Positions 16,783 through 26,741 of a stretch of DNA of 64,000 bases are shown here, piece after piece (position 1 is the stretch's first letter; the number at the start of each line of letters is the position of its first letter). The stretch lies in NCBI RefSeq assembly GCF_007997285.1, contig NZ_VORX01000001.1:673819-737818 (forward strand), written 5' to 3'. The position numbers were made by a program, and so were the translations under genes. Below the pieces are notes generated by a model, which saw nothing but the letters and a program-made list of their open reading frames with translations, was not told the DNA's origin and made no database searches. The DNA is from Gelidibacter salicanalis. Its GTDB lineage: Bacteria; Bacteroidota; Bacteroidia; Flavobacteriales; Flavobacteriaceae.

Positions 16783-17893
16783 TTATAAATCGTTCGGATT
16801 TTCATCCTTCTGACCCATCATCATTAAGTAAGCTTTCAAAAATTCGTCAATTTCACCATCCATCACATTATCTACATTTCCGGTTTCATGACCAGTTCTC
16901 ACGTCCTTCACCAATTTGTAGGGATGCATCACGTAATTGCGAATCTGGCTGCCCCATTCAATCTTCATTTTTCCAGCTTCAATATCTTCACGTTGCGCCA
17001 ATTGCTTTTGCAGTTCAATCTCATACAACTGCGATTTCAACATTTGCATGGCCCGCGATCTGTTATCATGTTGTGAACGGGTTTCAGAACAAGAAATCTG
17101 GATGCCTGTAGGTTTATGCGTCAATTGTACTTTGGTTTCTACCTTGTTGACATTCTGACCACCGGCACCACTTGAGCGCGCCGTAGTAATTTCAATATCG
17201 GCAGGGTTGATATCAATTTCTATAGTATCATCTACAAGAGGATAAACATAAACTGAAGCAAAACTGGTATGGCGTTTGGCATTACTGTCAAAAGGAGAAA
17301 TGCGGACCAATCTATGAACGCCGTTTTCACCTTTTAGCCAACCAAAGGCAAAAGCGCCATCAATTTCAAAAGTTACGGTTTTAATTCCCGCAACATCGCC
17401 TTCCTGATAGTTCAATTCCTTGACCTTAAATCCGCTGTTTTCAGCATACATTAAGTACATGCGCATGAGCATACTTGCCCAATCACAGGATTCAGTCCCA
17501 CCAGCACCGGCAGTAATTTGAAGGACCGCACTTAAACTATCGCCTTCTTCAGAAAGCATGTTTTTAAACTCTAGCTTCTCAATATGAGCTACAGTTTTAT
17601 CAAAATGCGTTTCTAATTCTTGCGCACTAAGTTCTTCGGCTTTGTAGAATTCATAAAACACCTCCAAATCTTCAACTAAAGTTTTGGCCGCGTTGTAATC
17701 TTGAATCCAACTTTTTTTCTCCCTAATGGAACGCATCACCAGCTCAGCAGCTTTAGAATCATTCCAAAAATTAGGGTCAAAAGTTTGTTCTTCTTCGTTG
17801 GTTATCTCAATAGTTTTGGCATCAACGTCAAAGATACCTCCTCAACGCTCCTAGGCGTTCTACAAGACCTTTAATTTGATCAGATGTAGTCAT
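16783..17893 (-). CDS. prfB: Peptide chain release factor 2, with programmed +1 frameshift
   Basis: Decoding starts at the ATG at 17893, reads 21 codons ending RRYL, meets an in-frame TGA at 17830-17828 and resumes in the +1 frame as GAC (17829-17827). The slip site reads AGGAGG TAT CTT TGA C, the classical RF2 autoregulatory site: CUU slippage when RF2 is scarce. The product is 369 residues. Seen: codon-recognition SPF ([15 protein letters not shown]) and the peptidyl-hydrolysis GGQ ([16 protein letters not shown]). RF2 terminates at UGA and UAA. An annotation starting at 17739 would lose the N-terminal 51 residues or so. The SD-like AGGAGG is notable in a lineage that scarcely uses SD sites for initiation. 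Confidence 0.95.
17827..17842 (-). promoter_or_regulatory. prfB programmed frameshift site
   Basis: Minus-strand AGGAGG (17842-17837), TAT, CTT (17833-17831), TGA (17830-17828), C. The spacing between the SD-like element and the CTT matches the E. coli site. Confidence 0.95.
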
Positions 17894-18003
17894 AATAGTG
17901 TGAATTTTTCACAAATATATCATTAAAACTGAGGACAGATAAAGAAATTTAGGGATAAATTTTTCAAGTTAATTTATGTAGATTTATGAGCTAATTCTCA
18001 GCT

Positions 18004-20418
18004 ATGAAAAAACACACCTTGCTTTGCGTTTTTATTTTATGTGCAACCTCTTCATTCTCACAAGTTTTAAAGAAGAAAAAAGTGGAACCCTATACAGGGT
18101 TTTTTAATTTTTATTATGAAGAACAGCAGGATAAAATTTATTTGGAAGTTGCTAATTTAGATGAAGAGTTTCTTTATGTGAACAGTTTAGCCAGCGGAAT
18201 AGGTTCTAATGACATCGGATTGGACAGAGGACAATTAGGCTCAGAACGCCTGGTGAAATTTAAGAAAGCGGGGCATAAGTTGCTGCTAGTGCAGCCCAAC
18301 CAAAATTTTAGAGCAATTACTGATAATGCACTAGAGAAGAAAAGTATTGAGCAGGCTTTTGCAACATCAGTATTGTTTGGTTTTAAGATTGAAGATACGA
18401 TTAACGGTAACTATGTAATCGATTTGACCCCATTTTTGATGCAGGACACCCACGGTGTGGTGGACCGTTTGAAAGCTCAAAATGAAGGCACTTATAAATT
18501 GGACCTTTCTAAAAGTGCGCTGTCTTTAGAGCGTACCAAAGCATTTCCTAAGAATGTAGAGTTTGAAGCCTTGTTGACTTTTGATGGTGAACCTAAAGGC
18601 CAGAATATTAAAAGTGTGACCCCAACAGCATCCTTAGTGAGTGTGATTCAGCACCATTCCTTTATTCAACTTCCCGATGCCAATTATAAACCACGGACTT
18701 TTGATCCGGGTAGTGGTGCCATTTCTATCTCTTATATGGATTATGCGACGCCAATTGAAGATCCGATTGTCAAGCGGTTTGCAATCCGGCACCGATTGGA
18801 AAAGAAAAACCCTGAACTCCCCATGAGTGAAGCGGTTGAACCCATTATTTATTACTTAGATCCAGGTACACCAGAACCCGTGCGAACAGCTTTGTTGGAA
18901 GGCGGCCGATGGTGGAACGAGGCTTATGAAGCGATTGGTTTTAAAAATGCATTTCAAGTTAAAATGCTTCCCGAAGATGCTGATCCTATGGATTGTCGTT
19001 ATAATGTGATTCAGTGGGTCCACCGTTCTACGAGAGGATGGAGCTACGGCGCCTCCGTGGTCGATCCTAGAACAGGAGAAATCATTAAAGGACACGTGAG
19101 CTTGGGGAGTTTGCGTATTCGTCAGGATTTTATGATCGCTCAGGCGTTATTGAACCAACCTTTTGCCACCTATGATACTAATAATGAGCCCATGCTGCAA
19201 ATGGCCTTATCTAGAATTCGGCAATTAAGTGCACATGAAATAGGTCATACGCTCGGGTTTGCCCATAATTTTGCTGCCAGTAGTACGGCAGATGCTTCAG
19301 TTATGGATTATCCGCATCCTAAAATGACATTAAAAGACGGGGAGATCAGTTTAGACCATGCCTATACGGATGGCATTGGGATTTGGGATAAAACCACGGT
19401 GGCTTATAGTTATTCAGAATTTAATCAGGACACCGATGAGCAGGAAGCTTTACGTGAAATTTTAAAAAGTGCCCAGGAACAAGGGCTGCGTTTTATTTCA
19501 GATACGGATGCGCGTGCTACAGGTGGCGCTCATGCCTATGCGCATTTATGGGACAATGGAACCAGTGCTTCCGATGAATTGGATCGTGTTATTAAAGTAC
19601 GCGCTCAGGCCATCGCTAATTTTTCTAAAGACAATATTCGCACTTATGAACCCTATTCGGTCTTAGAAGATGTATTTGTGCCGCTTTATTTCTTCCACAG
19701 GTACCAAGCCGAAGCCACTACAAAATTGGTTGGTGGTTTGGATTATAACTATGCCGTTAAAGGTGATGATCAGCTTATTTCGAAAGTTTTGGAAGTAAAT
19801 CTTCAAAAAGAAGCATTAGAAACCTTGATGCTTACCATCAGCGCTGAAACCTTGGCCATACCTAAAGAGAAATTGAATTTGTTTCCACCGCGGGCCTTTG
19901 GTTACGGAAAAACTCGGGAATCGTTTTCCGGAAAAACCGGTGTCTCTTTTGATGCCTTAAGTGCTTCAGAAACCGCTAGCGACATGGTGTTGGAACTGTT
20001 GTTGATTCCGCAGCGTGCCAACCGACTTGTGCAACAAAAAAGTTTAGACCCTAAACAATTGGGCCTCGAGGAGGTATTTCAGCAACTTATCAAAAACTCA
20101 TTTGAGAAGACACATAAAGATGCCTATTATAATGAAGTGCAACAATCCATCAATGTCACTGTCTTAAAATACATTATGAATCTTGCTGTTTCTGATGCTG
20201 CCATATTTCAGGTTCAAGCTCAGGCAAATACAGCAATTAATGAAATCTCTAAAATATTAAAGGATAAAAAATATGTCGCACCCGTTTATGCAGCGCAATA
20301 CGAACGTCTTATTCTGCAGCTTCGCGAACATCCTGAAAATTTTAAATTAGAAACCGCACCACGTATTCCTGATGGTTCGCCAATAGGTACTGATGTATGT
20401 AATTACAATTCAAATTAA
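18004..20418 (+). CDS. Exported zinc-dependent metalloprotease (DUF4953/DUF5117 type)
   Basis: 804 residues with a signal peptide (ILCATSSFSQ). The metzincin-like zinc site HEIGHTLGFAH is at residues 411-421: His411, His415 and His421 are zinc ligands and Glu412 the catalytic base. A downstream ASVMDYPHP supplies the Met-turn-like segment. N-terminal DUF5117-like and DUF5118-like regions precede the protease domain, the standard architecture in Bacteroidota. It probably acts in the periplasm or outside the cell; no type IX sorting domain is seen at the C-terminus. Substrate unknown. The threonine aldolase gene begins six bases after its stop, so the two are probably co-transcribed although functionally distinct. 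Confidence 0.88.
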   Translation: MKKHTLLCVFILCATSSFSQVLKKKKVEPYTGFFNFYYEEQQDKIYLEVANLDEEFLYVNSLASGIGSNDIGLDRGQLGSERLVKFKKAGHKLLLVQPNQNFRAITDNALEKKSIEQAFATSVLFGFKIEDTINGNYVIDLTPFLMQDTHGVVDRLKAQNEGTYKLDLSKSALSLERTKAFPKNVEFEALLTFDGEPKGQNIKSVTPTASLVSVIQHHSFIQLPDANYKPRTFDPGSGAISISYMDYATPIEDPIVKRFAIRHRLEKKNPELPMSEAVEPIIYYLDPGTPEPVRTALLEGGRWWNEAYEAIGFKNAFQVKMLPEDADPMDCRYNVIQWVHRSTRGWSYGASVVDPRTGEIIKGHVSLGSLRIRQDFMIAQALLNQPFATYDTNNEPMLQMALSRIRQLSAHEIGHTLGFAHNFAASSTADASVMDYPHPKMTLKDGEISLDHAYTDGIGIWDKTTVAYSYSEFNQDTDEQEALREILKSAQEQGLRFISDTDARATGGAHAYAHLWDNGTSASDELDRVIKVRAQAIANFSKDNIRTYEPYSVLEDVFVPLYFFHRYQAEATTKLVGGLDYNYAVKGDDQLISKVLEVNLQKEALETLMLTISAETLAIPKEKLNLFPPRAFGYGKTRESFSGKTGVSFDALSASETASDMVLELLLIPQRANRLVQQKSLDPKQLGLEEVFQQLIKNSFEKTHKDAYYNEVQQSINVTVLKYIMNLAVSDAAIFQVQAQANTAINEISKILKDKKYVAPVYAAQYERLILQLREHPENFKLETAPRIPDGSPIGTDVCNYNSN

Positions 20419-20424
20419 TAAATT

Positions 20425-21444
20425 ATGATTATAGATTTAAGAAGTGATACCGTAACCAAACCCACGCCTGGCATGTTGGATGCAATGATGCGTGCAGAGG
20501 TTGGGGATGATGTATATAAAGAAGATCCGACCGTAAACGCATTGGAAGAGCGATTAGCCGATATGTTCGGGAAGCCAAAAGCCTTGTTTTTCCCAACGGG
20601 GACCATGGCCAATCAAACGGCTTTAAAATTGCACACCAATCCCGGAGATCAGGTAATTTGCGACTCCAACGCCCATATTTACCATTATGAAGGTGGAGGC
20701 GCTTCATTTAATAGCGGGATTTCCTGTAAGTTGATAGATGGGCATCGCGGTATGTTTACAGCCCAACAAGTTATTGAAGCCATTAATCCGCCCGATTTTT
20801 ATCACAGTCCGCTCACTAAACTTGTAGAAATAGAAAATACAGCCAATAGGGGCGGAGGTTCCTGCTGGGATTTTGAAGAATTAAAAAAAATTCGAACGGT
20901 TTGTAATGAGCATCACTTGGGTTATCATCTGGACGGTGCTCGAATTTGGAATGCCTTAATGGCAAAACCGGAAACCGCTCGCGATTATGGGCAATTATTT
21001 GATACCATGTCCGTATGTTTAAGCAAAGGTTTGGGATGTCCTGTAGGGTCTGTATTAATTGGGGATGAAGAAATAATGCAGAATGCCTTGCGCATCAGAA
21101 AAATTCTTGGCGGCGGCATGCGTCAGGTAGGCTATTTAGCTGCCGCCGGATTATATGCTCTGGACTATCATTTGGACAGATTAGGTGACGATCATCAAAA
21201 AGCACAAGATATTGCCAAGGTATTATCGGGCTTAGATAGCATTAAAAGTGTAGCCCCTGTAGAAACCAACATCATTATTTTTGAATTAAAAGATAAAAAT
21301 AACGATGCGAAATTTTTAAACACCTTTGCGGAGAAAGGTGTTAAGTTGAGTAGTATGGGCAGCGGTAAACTCCGCATCGTCACTCACCTTGATTATACAA
21401 ATGAAATGCATGATAAATTTTTAAGTGTGTTGAAACAATTATAA
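20425..21444 (+). CDS. ltaE: Low-specificity threonine aldolase
   Basis: 339 residues of the fold-type I PLP beta-eliminating lyase family. The N-terminal DLRSDTVTKPTPGM is the family signature; the PLP-binding Lys201 lies in VCLSKGLGCPVGS; LDGARIWNA contains the PLP-interacting Asp. It cleaves L-threonine and L-allo-threonine to glycine and acetaldehyde in the cytoplasm. Length matches the E. coli enzyme (333). It follows the metalloprotease by six bases. L- versus D-specificity and use of phenylserine cannot be told from sequence. Confidence 0.92.
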   Translation: MIIDLRSDTVTKPTPGMLDAMMRAEVGDDVYKEDPTVNALEERLADMFGKPKALFFPTGTMANQTALKLHTNPGDQVICDSNAHIYHYEGGGASFNSGISCKLIDGHRGMFTAQQVIEAINPPDFYHSPLTKLVEIENTANRGGGSCWDFEELKKIRTVCNEHHLGYHLDGARIWNALMAKPETARDYGQLFDTMSVCLSKGLGCPVGSVLIGDEEIMQNALRIRKILGGGMRQVGYLAAAGLYALDYHLDRLGDDHQKAQDIAKVLSGLDSIKSVAPVETNIIIFELKDKNNDAKFLNTFAEKGVKLSSMGSGKLRIVTHLDYTNEMHDKFLSVLKQL

Positions 21445-21598
21445 GATTATAGAATTAGATCCCTGATTATAAATGTTTTCTATTCTTTGGTGTAGGTGTA
21501 TGAAAGCCTAATAACTTGTTGTATATGTTTTATAACAAGTATTTATTGTTTATAAAGTTTTCAATATCTTAGTATACCCTAAGTCATAACCCTATTTA

Positions 21599-22657
21599 AT
21601 GAAATTAAGTATCATCATACCAGTGTATAATGTTGAAAAATACATTGCTCAATGTTTAGACAGCGTGCTTAACCAAGATCTGGGACCTGAAGAGTATGAG
21701 ATTATAGTGGTGAATGATGGCTCAACCGATAGTAGTGCCGAAATTGCGCACAGCTATGCAAGAAATAACACCAACATTAAAGTTATCGACAAAGAGAACG
21801 GTGGCGTGGGTAGCGCCAGAAATTGTGGGATGGACCTTGCTATTGGGAAATATATTTATTTTATTGATTCAGATGATTATCTCATCAAGAATAGTTTAAA
21901 AAAACTAATCGATACCTGTGAGAACAATAATTTGGATATGTTGACATTTTTGTCGACTTCATTTTCTACGGCGATCTCTAAAATAGAAACCCTTGTAAAA
22001 AATAAGGAATTTAGAGTGTCCTTTGGTGATAAAGAGCTGTCACCAATTGTAAATGGCGAAGACTATTTAGCAAACGTCAATTATAGAGGAGAGATCTGGT
22101 GGTTTATAACCAATCGTGAATTCTTGCTGCGTACCAACATCAGATTTATTGAAACGGGGTGGATGGAAGATGCTATTTTTTCACTTCAGTTGATCTTGGA
22201 GGCCAAAAGGATGGCGCATTTAAAATTAGATGCACACCGACATCGGTTTGGGCCAGGAACAGCAATGACTAGTAAAGAACCGAAGCATTATTTAAAAGTG
22301 ATCAGAGATCTTCACAATGCGGCCAATGTTCACGTTCCGATTATCGAAAAGTTAGAAAACTCTAATGGAAATCCTAAGGCCATTACCCGTATTAAAGCCA
22401 GGCAACAAAGCTTCGTCTTTTTTTCAATGCTACGAATGATCGAATCTACGATGAGTTTTGAGGAAGTCAAAGCTCGCATGGAGGAAATGAGTGAAATTAA
22501 AGCTTATCCTTTAACCTCTTTTTTAGGGAAGGATTATAATGGGTTGCCTTACCAAGCCTTGAGCAAGCTGTTTAATTCGAAAAGCCGATTTTATTATTTC
22601 TTTAAACTATTAAATCCCATGTTTAAAATTAAAAATAAATCCTATAAACAAGTATAA
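21599..22657 (+). CDS. Family 2 glycosyltransferase
   Basis: 352 residues. A GT-A domain occupies the first 230: nucleotide-binding IIPVYNVEKYIAQCLDS, VNDGSTDSS, ENGGVGSARN and the metal-binding DSDDYL. The remainder is helical, with no transmembrane segment, so it is a cytoplasmic or membrane-associated transferase. Such enzymes add sugars to lipopolysaccharide, capsule or exported glycoproteins. There is no surrounding glycan cluster (the neighbours are ltaE and ybaB), so the acceptor is unknown. A strong terminator follows. Confidence 0.88.
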   Translation: MKLSIIIPVYNVEKYIAQCLDSVLNQDLGPEEYEIIVVNDGSTDSSAEIAHSYARNNTNIKVIDKENGGVGSARNCGMDLAIGKYIYFIDSDDYLIKNSLKKLIDTCENNNLDMLTFLSTSFSTAISKIETLVKNKEFRVSFGDKELSPIVNGEDYLANVNYRGEIWWFITNREFLLRTNIRFIETGWMEDAIFSLQLILEAKRMAHLKLDAHRHRFGPGTAMTSKEPKHYLKVIRDLHNAANVHVPIIEKLENSNGNPKAITRIKARQQSFVFFSMLRMIESTMSFEEVKARMEEMSEIKAYPLTSFLGKDYNGLPYQALSKLFNSKSRFYYFFKLLNPMFKIKNKSYKQV

Positions 22658-22703
22658 AAAAAAGGCGTTTCCCAATACAATTATTTGGAAACGCCTTTTT
22701 TTT
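22655..22703. terminator. Bidirectional terminator
   Basis: AAAAAAAGGCGTTTCC (22656-22671) pairs with GGAAACGCCTTTTTTT (22687-22702), between convergent glycosyltransferase and ybaB genes. Confidence 0.85.
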
Positions 22704-22717
22704 AAATAAGAAAAATA

Positions 22718-23041
22718 TTATTTAAACATGTCCAAGCCAGGGATGTCCGGCATGCCATCTTTTGCCACCGCTGCCAATTCCGCTTCATTAACTTGAGTCG
22801 CTTTTTCAATAGCCTTGTTCAAAGTCATGATCAAATAATCTTCTAGCATTTCTTTATCTTGTAACAATTCGTCGTCAATAGCTATAGATTTTATTGTGCG
22901 ATTGGCAGTTAAAGACACTTTTAATTTGCCATCTGAACTTTGTTCATCCACCAACACGTGGTTTAATCGCGCTTTGGTTTCTTCTACTTTTTTTTGGGTC
23001 TCTTTGAGTTTATTCATCATGCCCATCATATCTCCAAACAT
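22718..23041 (-). CDS. ybaB: YbaB/EbfC family nucleoid-associated protein
   Basis: 107 residues, the family length. The central alpha-helical dimerisation region ([19 protein letters not shown]), the glycine-less [20 protein letters not shown] beta-hairpin and the C-terminal [10 protein letters not shown] helix are typical. YbaB binds DNA as a tweezer-like dimer with weak sequence preference. In many bacteria it is co-transcribed with dnaX and recR; here it stands alone, directly upstream (divergent) of a peptidase gene, with DNA targets unknown. Confidence 0.92.
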   Translation of the reverse strand: MFGDMMGMMNKLKETQKKVEETKARLNHVLVDEQSSDGKLKVSLTANRTIKSIAIDDELLQDKEMLEDYLIMTLNKAIEKATQVNEAELAAVAKDGMPDIPGLDMFK

Positions 23042-23213
23042 ATTCTTGAGTTTTAAAATTAGTAAAACAAAATTAAGAAAAGATTTAGGATTCGTTTAGA
23101 TGCCAACTGTTATAAATCTCACAAAACCACCTTTAAGGGTCGATTACATTTTCAATACCTTTTTTTTGAGCAATTCTCTATCTTTGCTTTATGTGCTCTC
23201 AATATATTAAGAG

Positions 23214-23221
23214 TACTTTTG
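23214..23221 (+). promoter_or_regulatory. Candidate -7 boxes upstream of the S9 peptidase
   Basis: TACTTTTG at 23214-23221 and TATCTTTG at 23179-23186 both fit TAnnTTTG; the former is 24 bp before the ATG. Neither has a well-spaced TTTG -33 box. Confidence 0.35.
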
Positions 23222-23244
23222 CAATCCGTTTTAAATAAATAAGA

Positions 23245-25305
23245 ATGATAAATCATATTCAGCCCCCACAAGCAAAAAAAGCCCTAAAAACCCTGAGCAT
23301 TCATGATGATGAACGCCAAGACGACTATTTTTGGCTAAACGAGCGCGAAAATGAAGAGGTAATTGATTATTTACATGCTGAAAACGACTATTATGAAGCA
23401 ATGACTGCTAAATATAAAGATTTTGAGCATTCACTTTTTCAGGAAATGAAGGCTAGGATTAAGGAGGATGATTCGTCAGTTCCATACAAATTTAACGGGT
23501 ATTGGTATATTGTGAAATATGAGATAGGAAAAGACTATCCCATTTACCTTCGTAAAAAAGACGCCTTAAACAATCCCGAAGAAGTGCTTTTTGATTGTAA
23601 TATAATGGCAGAAGGTTATGATTATTTTAAACTGGTAGGTTTAAGCGTAAGCCCAGACAACGCGATGATTGCGTTTGGTATCGATACGGTTGGAAGACGC
23701 AATTACACCCTGCAAATTAAGAGTTTGGTGACGGATGAAGTGTTTTCAGATGCAATACCAAATACCACGGGATCTGCAACCTGGGCCAATGATAACAAAA
23801 CTTTATTTTATACCGTCAAGGATGAAAAAACACTTCGTTCAGACAAAGTCTTTAAGCATAAATTAGGGACCTCATATAGCAATGATCTCTTGATTTTTGA
23901 AGAAAAGGACGATACTTTTGGCGTTGCCGTGTACAAATCGAAGTCAAAAAAATACTTGATCATTGCGTGTTATAGCACGCTAACCAATGAATATCATATT
24001 CTGAATGCGGATATTCCTGATGGCGAATTTACTGTTTTTCAGGAGCGTATCAGAGGTTTGGAATATAGTATAGCCCATTATGAAAATCAATTTTATATTG
24101 TGACCAATGCGGATGGCGCGGTCAATTTTAAATTGATGAAAACTCCAGAAGATCGTACGCAGTTTAATAATTGGATAGAGGTGATTCCCCACAGAGCTGA
24201 GGTGCTGCTTGAAGATATCGATATTTTTAAAGATTTTTTGGTTATTAGTGAACGCTCCAACGGATTGAACCACATTCGCATTAAACGTTGGGACGGCACT
24301 GAAGATTATTATTTGCCCTTTGATAATGAAACTTATACGGCTTATACGGCAACTAATGTTGAGTTTGACACCAATATATTGCGTTATGGTTATAACTCCA
24401 TGACCACGCCGTCATCCAGCATCGATTTTAATATGGAAACCAAAGAGAAAACCATATTAAAAGAACAAGAAGTTTTAGATCCAAATTTCGATAAAGATAA
24501 TTACGCGTCAGAAAGAGTTTGGGCAACCGCGGCTGATGGGGTAAAAGTGCCGATTTCAATGGTATACAAAAAAGGAATCAAAATGGATGGTAGCAATCCG
24601 GTGTTGCTATATGCTTACGGGTCTTACGGTCATACCATAGATCCTTATTTCTCTAGCATCCGACTGAGTCTGTTAGATAGAGGTTTTATTTATGCAATTG
24701 CTCACGTAAGAGGTGGTGAATATTTAGGCCGAATGTGGTATGAAGACGGGAAACTGCTTCAAAAGAAAAATACATTTACGGACTTTATTGAATGTTCCAA
24801 ATTTTTAATTTCTGAAAACTACACTTCTCCCAAACATCTTTACGCATTGGGTGGTAGTGCAGGAGGTCTTTTGGTAGGTGCTGTCATTAATGAAGCACCC
24901 GAATTATTTAATGGTGTTATAGCTGCAGTACCTTTTGTAGACGTGCTCACTACCATGCTCGATGACTCGATCCCGTTAACTACTGGGGAATACGATGAGT
25001 GGGGAAATCCTAATGATCCTACGTATTACGAGTATATGAAATCCTACTCGCCATATGATAATGTGAAGCGACAGGACTATCCGCATATGTTAATCACTAC
25101 CGGACTGCACGATTCTCAAGTTCAGTATTGGGAGCCGGCTAAATGGGCAGCAAAATTGAGAGTCTACAAAACAGATGACAATATATTACTCTTAAAAACG
25201 AATATGACAGCAGGGCATGGCGGTGCATCTGGACGCTTTGAGGCTTTAAAGGAAGATGCTGAAGAATATGCCTTTTTATTAGACTTAGAGAACATTCATT
25301 CCTAA
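23245..25305 (+). CDS. ptrB: S9 family serine peptidase (oligopeptidase B-like)
   Basis: 686 residues, the length of oligopeptidase B. An N-terminal beta-propeller (about 75-400, starting from KFNGYWYIVKYE) caps a C-terminal alpha/beta-hydrolase domain. The nucleophile Ser538 lies in GGSAGGLLVG; the catalytic His is in TAGHGGASGRFE, with an Asp in GLHDSQVQYWEP. Trailing glutamates (PLTTGEYDEWGNP) match the oligopeptidase B substrate-binding region, which favours cleavage after Lys and Arg. No signal peptide is seen, so it acts on short peptides in the cytoplasm or periplasm-facing debris only if exported otherwise. Confidence 0.9.
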   Translation: MINHIQPPQAKKALKTLSIHDDERQDDYFWLNERENEEVIDYLHAENDYYEAMTAKYKDFEHSLFQEMKARIKEDDSSVPYKFNGYWYIVKYEIGKDYPIYLRKKDALNNPEEVLFDCNIMAEGYDYFKLVGLSVSPDNAMIAFGIDTVGRRNYTLQIKSLVTDEVFSDAIPNTTGSATWANDNKTLFYTVKDEKTLRSDKVFKHKLGTSYSNDLLIFEEKDDTFGVAVYKSKSKKYLIIACYSTLTNEYHILNADIPDGEFTVFQERIRGLEYSIAHYENQFYIVTNADGAVNFKLMKTPEDRTQFNNWIEVIPHRAEVLLEDIDIFKDFLVISERSNGLNHIRIKRWDGTEDYYLPFDNETYTAYTATNVEFDTNILRYGYNSMTTPSSSIDFNMETKEKTILKEQEVLDPNFDKDNYASERVWATAADGVKVPISMVYKKGIKMDGSNPVLLYAYGSYGHTIDPYFSSIRLSLLDRGFIYAIAHVRGGEYLGRMWYEDGKLLQKKNTFTDFIECSKFLISENYTSPKHLYALGGSAGGLLVGAVINEAPELFNGVIAAVPFVDVLTTMLDDSIPLTTGEYDEWGNPNDPTYYEYMKSYSPYDNVKRQDYPHMLITTGLHDSQVQYWEPAKWAAKLRVYKTDDNILLLKTNMTAGHGGASGRFEALKEDAEEYAFLLDLENIHS

Positions 25306-25320
25306 TCGGAAAAAAAATCG

Positions 25321-25328
25321 TACTTTTG
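25321..25328 (+). promoter_or_regulatory. Candidate -7 box for the cysteine-synthase-like gene
   Basis: TACTTTTG fits TAnnTTTG; no clear -33 box. The predicted leader of about 140 bases contains the perfect palindromes ATCGCGAT (25383-25390) and AACCTTTAAAGGTT (25413-25426). Confidence 0.35.
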
Positions 25329-25473
25329 CCAAGTTTTAGGTTGCAATTTTCTAAATTGTAATCGGCGAATAGCATTTATGAAATCGCGATGTTTTTCATA
25401 GTTTATAAAACAAACCTTTAAAGGTTAACATACGCGATACTATACGTACTATTGTAAAGATTAAGAAACACGT

Positions 25474-26514
25474 ATGAAAAAAGACATCCAGGTATTTGAT
25501 AATGTATTGCAACTTATTGGTAATACCCCTCTTATCAAATTAAACAAAATGACGGCCGATTATAGCGGTGAGTTTTACGCTAAAGTTGAAGCTTTCAATC
25601 CAGGTCATTCTTCTAAAGATCGTATTGCACTACATATTATAGAAGAAGCTGAAAGGCAAGGTATCCTGACTCCAGGAGATACCATCATTGAGACTACTTC
25701 AGGTAATACTGGGTTTAGTATCGCCATGGTGAGCATTGTTAAAGGCTACAAGTGTATTCTTGCAGTTAGTTCAAAATCTTCTCCAGATAAAATAGACATG
25801 CTAAAATCGATGGGCGCGCAAGTTTACGTATGTCCTGCGCATGTCAGTGCTGATGATCCAAGATCATACTACGAAGTAGCAAAACGATTACACCAAGAAA
25901 CTAAAGGTTCTATTTATATCAATCAGTATTTTAACCAACTTAATATTGATGCGCATTACAGCGGTACCGGCCCTGAAATTTGGAAACAAACCGAAGGTCA
26001 AATCACACATTTAATCGCGGCTAGTGGTACTGGAGGTACGATTTCTGGAACGGGAAAATACCTGAAAGAACAGAACCCTCAAATAAAAGTGATAGGCGTG
26101 GATGCTTATGGCTCAGTTTTGAAAAAATATCACGAAACGCGCGAATTTGACCGCGATGAAATTTATCCGTACAGAATTGAAGGCTTAGGGAAAAATTTAA
26201 TTCCTACAGCTACTGATTTTGATGTGATTGATGAATTTGTAAAAGTGACGGATGAAGAAAGTGCACACACCGCACGCGAAATTTCCCGTACTGAAGGCTT
26301 ATTTGTAGGGTATACAAGTGGCGCAGTGATGCAAGCTGTAAAACAACTTAAGGAAGAAGGAGAGTTTAAGGTAGGAGATACCGTTGTTGTGATCTTTCCT
26401 GATCACGGATCTCGCTATATGAGTAAGGTGTATAGTGATAAATGGATGGAAGAACAAGGCTTTTTTGACAGCGAGAAAGTGGCCACTTTAGAAACCATAC
26501 AATACATTAAATAG
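25474..26514 (+). CDS. PLP-dependent cysteine-synthase-like enzyme, candidate cysteate synthase
   Basis: 346 residues of fold-type II PLP enzymes (CysK/CysM/CBS). The family motifs are clear: [19 protein letters not shown] with PLP-Lys48, [12 protein letters not shown] (phosphate and substrate binding) and the glycine loop [16 protein letters not shown]. It condenses an activated serine with a nucleophile. Known CysK enzymes use sulfide; in Bacteroidota a CBS-like paralogue called CapA uses sulfite to make L-cysteate for capnine synthesis. The next gene encodes the acyl-transferring enzyme of that pathway (see 26742), which makes cysteate synthase the better guess here, but plain cysteine synthase or cystathionine beta-synthase cannot be excluded by eye. 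Confidence 0.75.
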   Translation: MKKDIQVFDNVLQLIGNTPLIKLNKMTADYSGEFYAKVEAFNPGHSSKDRIALHIIEEAERQGILTPGDTIIETTSGNTGFSIAMVSIVKGYKCILAVSSKSSPDKIDMLKSMGAQVYVCPAHVSADDPRSYYEVAKRLHQETKGSIYINQYFNQLNIDAHYSGTGPEIWKQTEGQITHLIAASGTGGTISGTGKYLKEQNPQIKVIGVDAYGSVLKKYHETREFDRDEIYPYRIEGLGKNLIPTATDFDVIDEFVKVTDEESAHTAREISRTEGLFVGYTSGAVMQAVKQLKEEGEFKVGDTVVVIFPDHGSRYMSKVYSDKWMEEQGFFDSEKVATLETIQYIK

Positions 26515-26516
26515 TT

Positions 26517-26559
26517 CTATAACAATGCTATAGAGATGTAGCAAATACTGTTGTTATAG
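26517..26559 (+). terminator. Imperfect hairpin after the cysteine-synthase-like gene
   Basis: CTATAACAA (26517-26525) pairs with TTGTTATAG (26551-26559); an inner TGCTA/TAGCA stem is nested. The T-run after it is weak (GGTTTTCTT), so termination may be partial. Confidence 0.4.
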
Positions 26560-26629
26560 GGTTTTCTTCCCATGAAAATGTTATAAACAGCAGTTTATAA
26601 CTAAATTATGCAATGAAAAGTAATTTCGT

Positions 26630-26637
26630 TAATTTTG
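26630..26637 (+). promoter_or_regulatory. Candidate -7 box and structured leader of the oxoamine synthase gene
   Basis: TAATTTTG fits TAnnTTTG. The leader to 26742 (about 98 bases) contains a small AACC...GGTT hairpin (about 26683-26700) and a 16-codon upstream ORF (26708-26758) that overlaps the gene's start in another frame. Confidence 0.35.
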
Positions 26638-26741
26638 CCCAAACTAATTAGACTAATTGAAGATGATGAGGTCATAATACTTTAACCCTATAACTAGGTT
26701 GGGAAAGATGACTGCGTGTGTCCGAATAATACTAATATTAC

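Noticed and set aside
26638..26741. Known riboswitch (SAM, cobalamin or TPP type) in the oxoamine synthase leader
   Set aside because: No conserved core of a known class could be found by eye; left as an unclassified leader.
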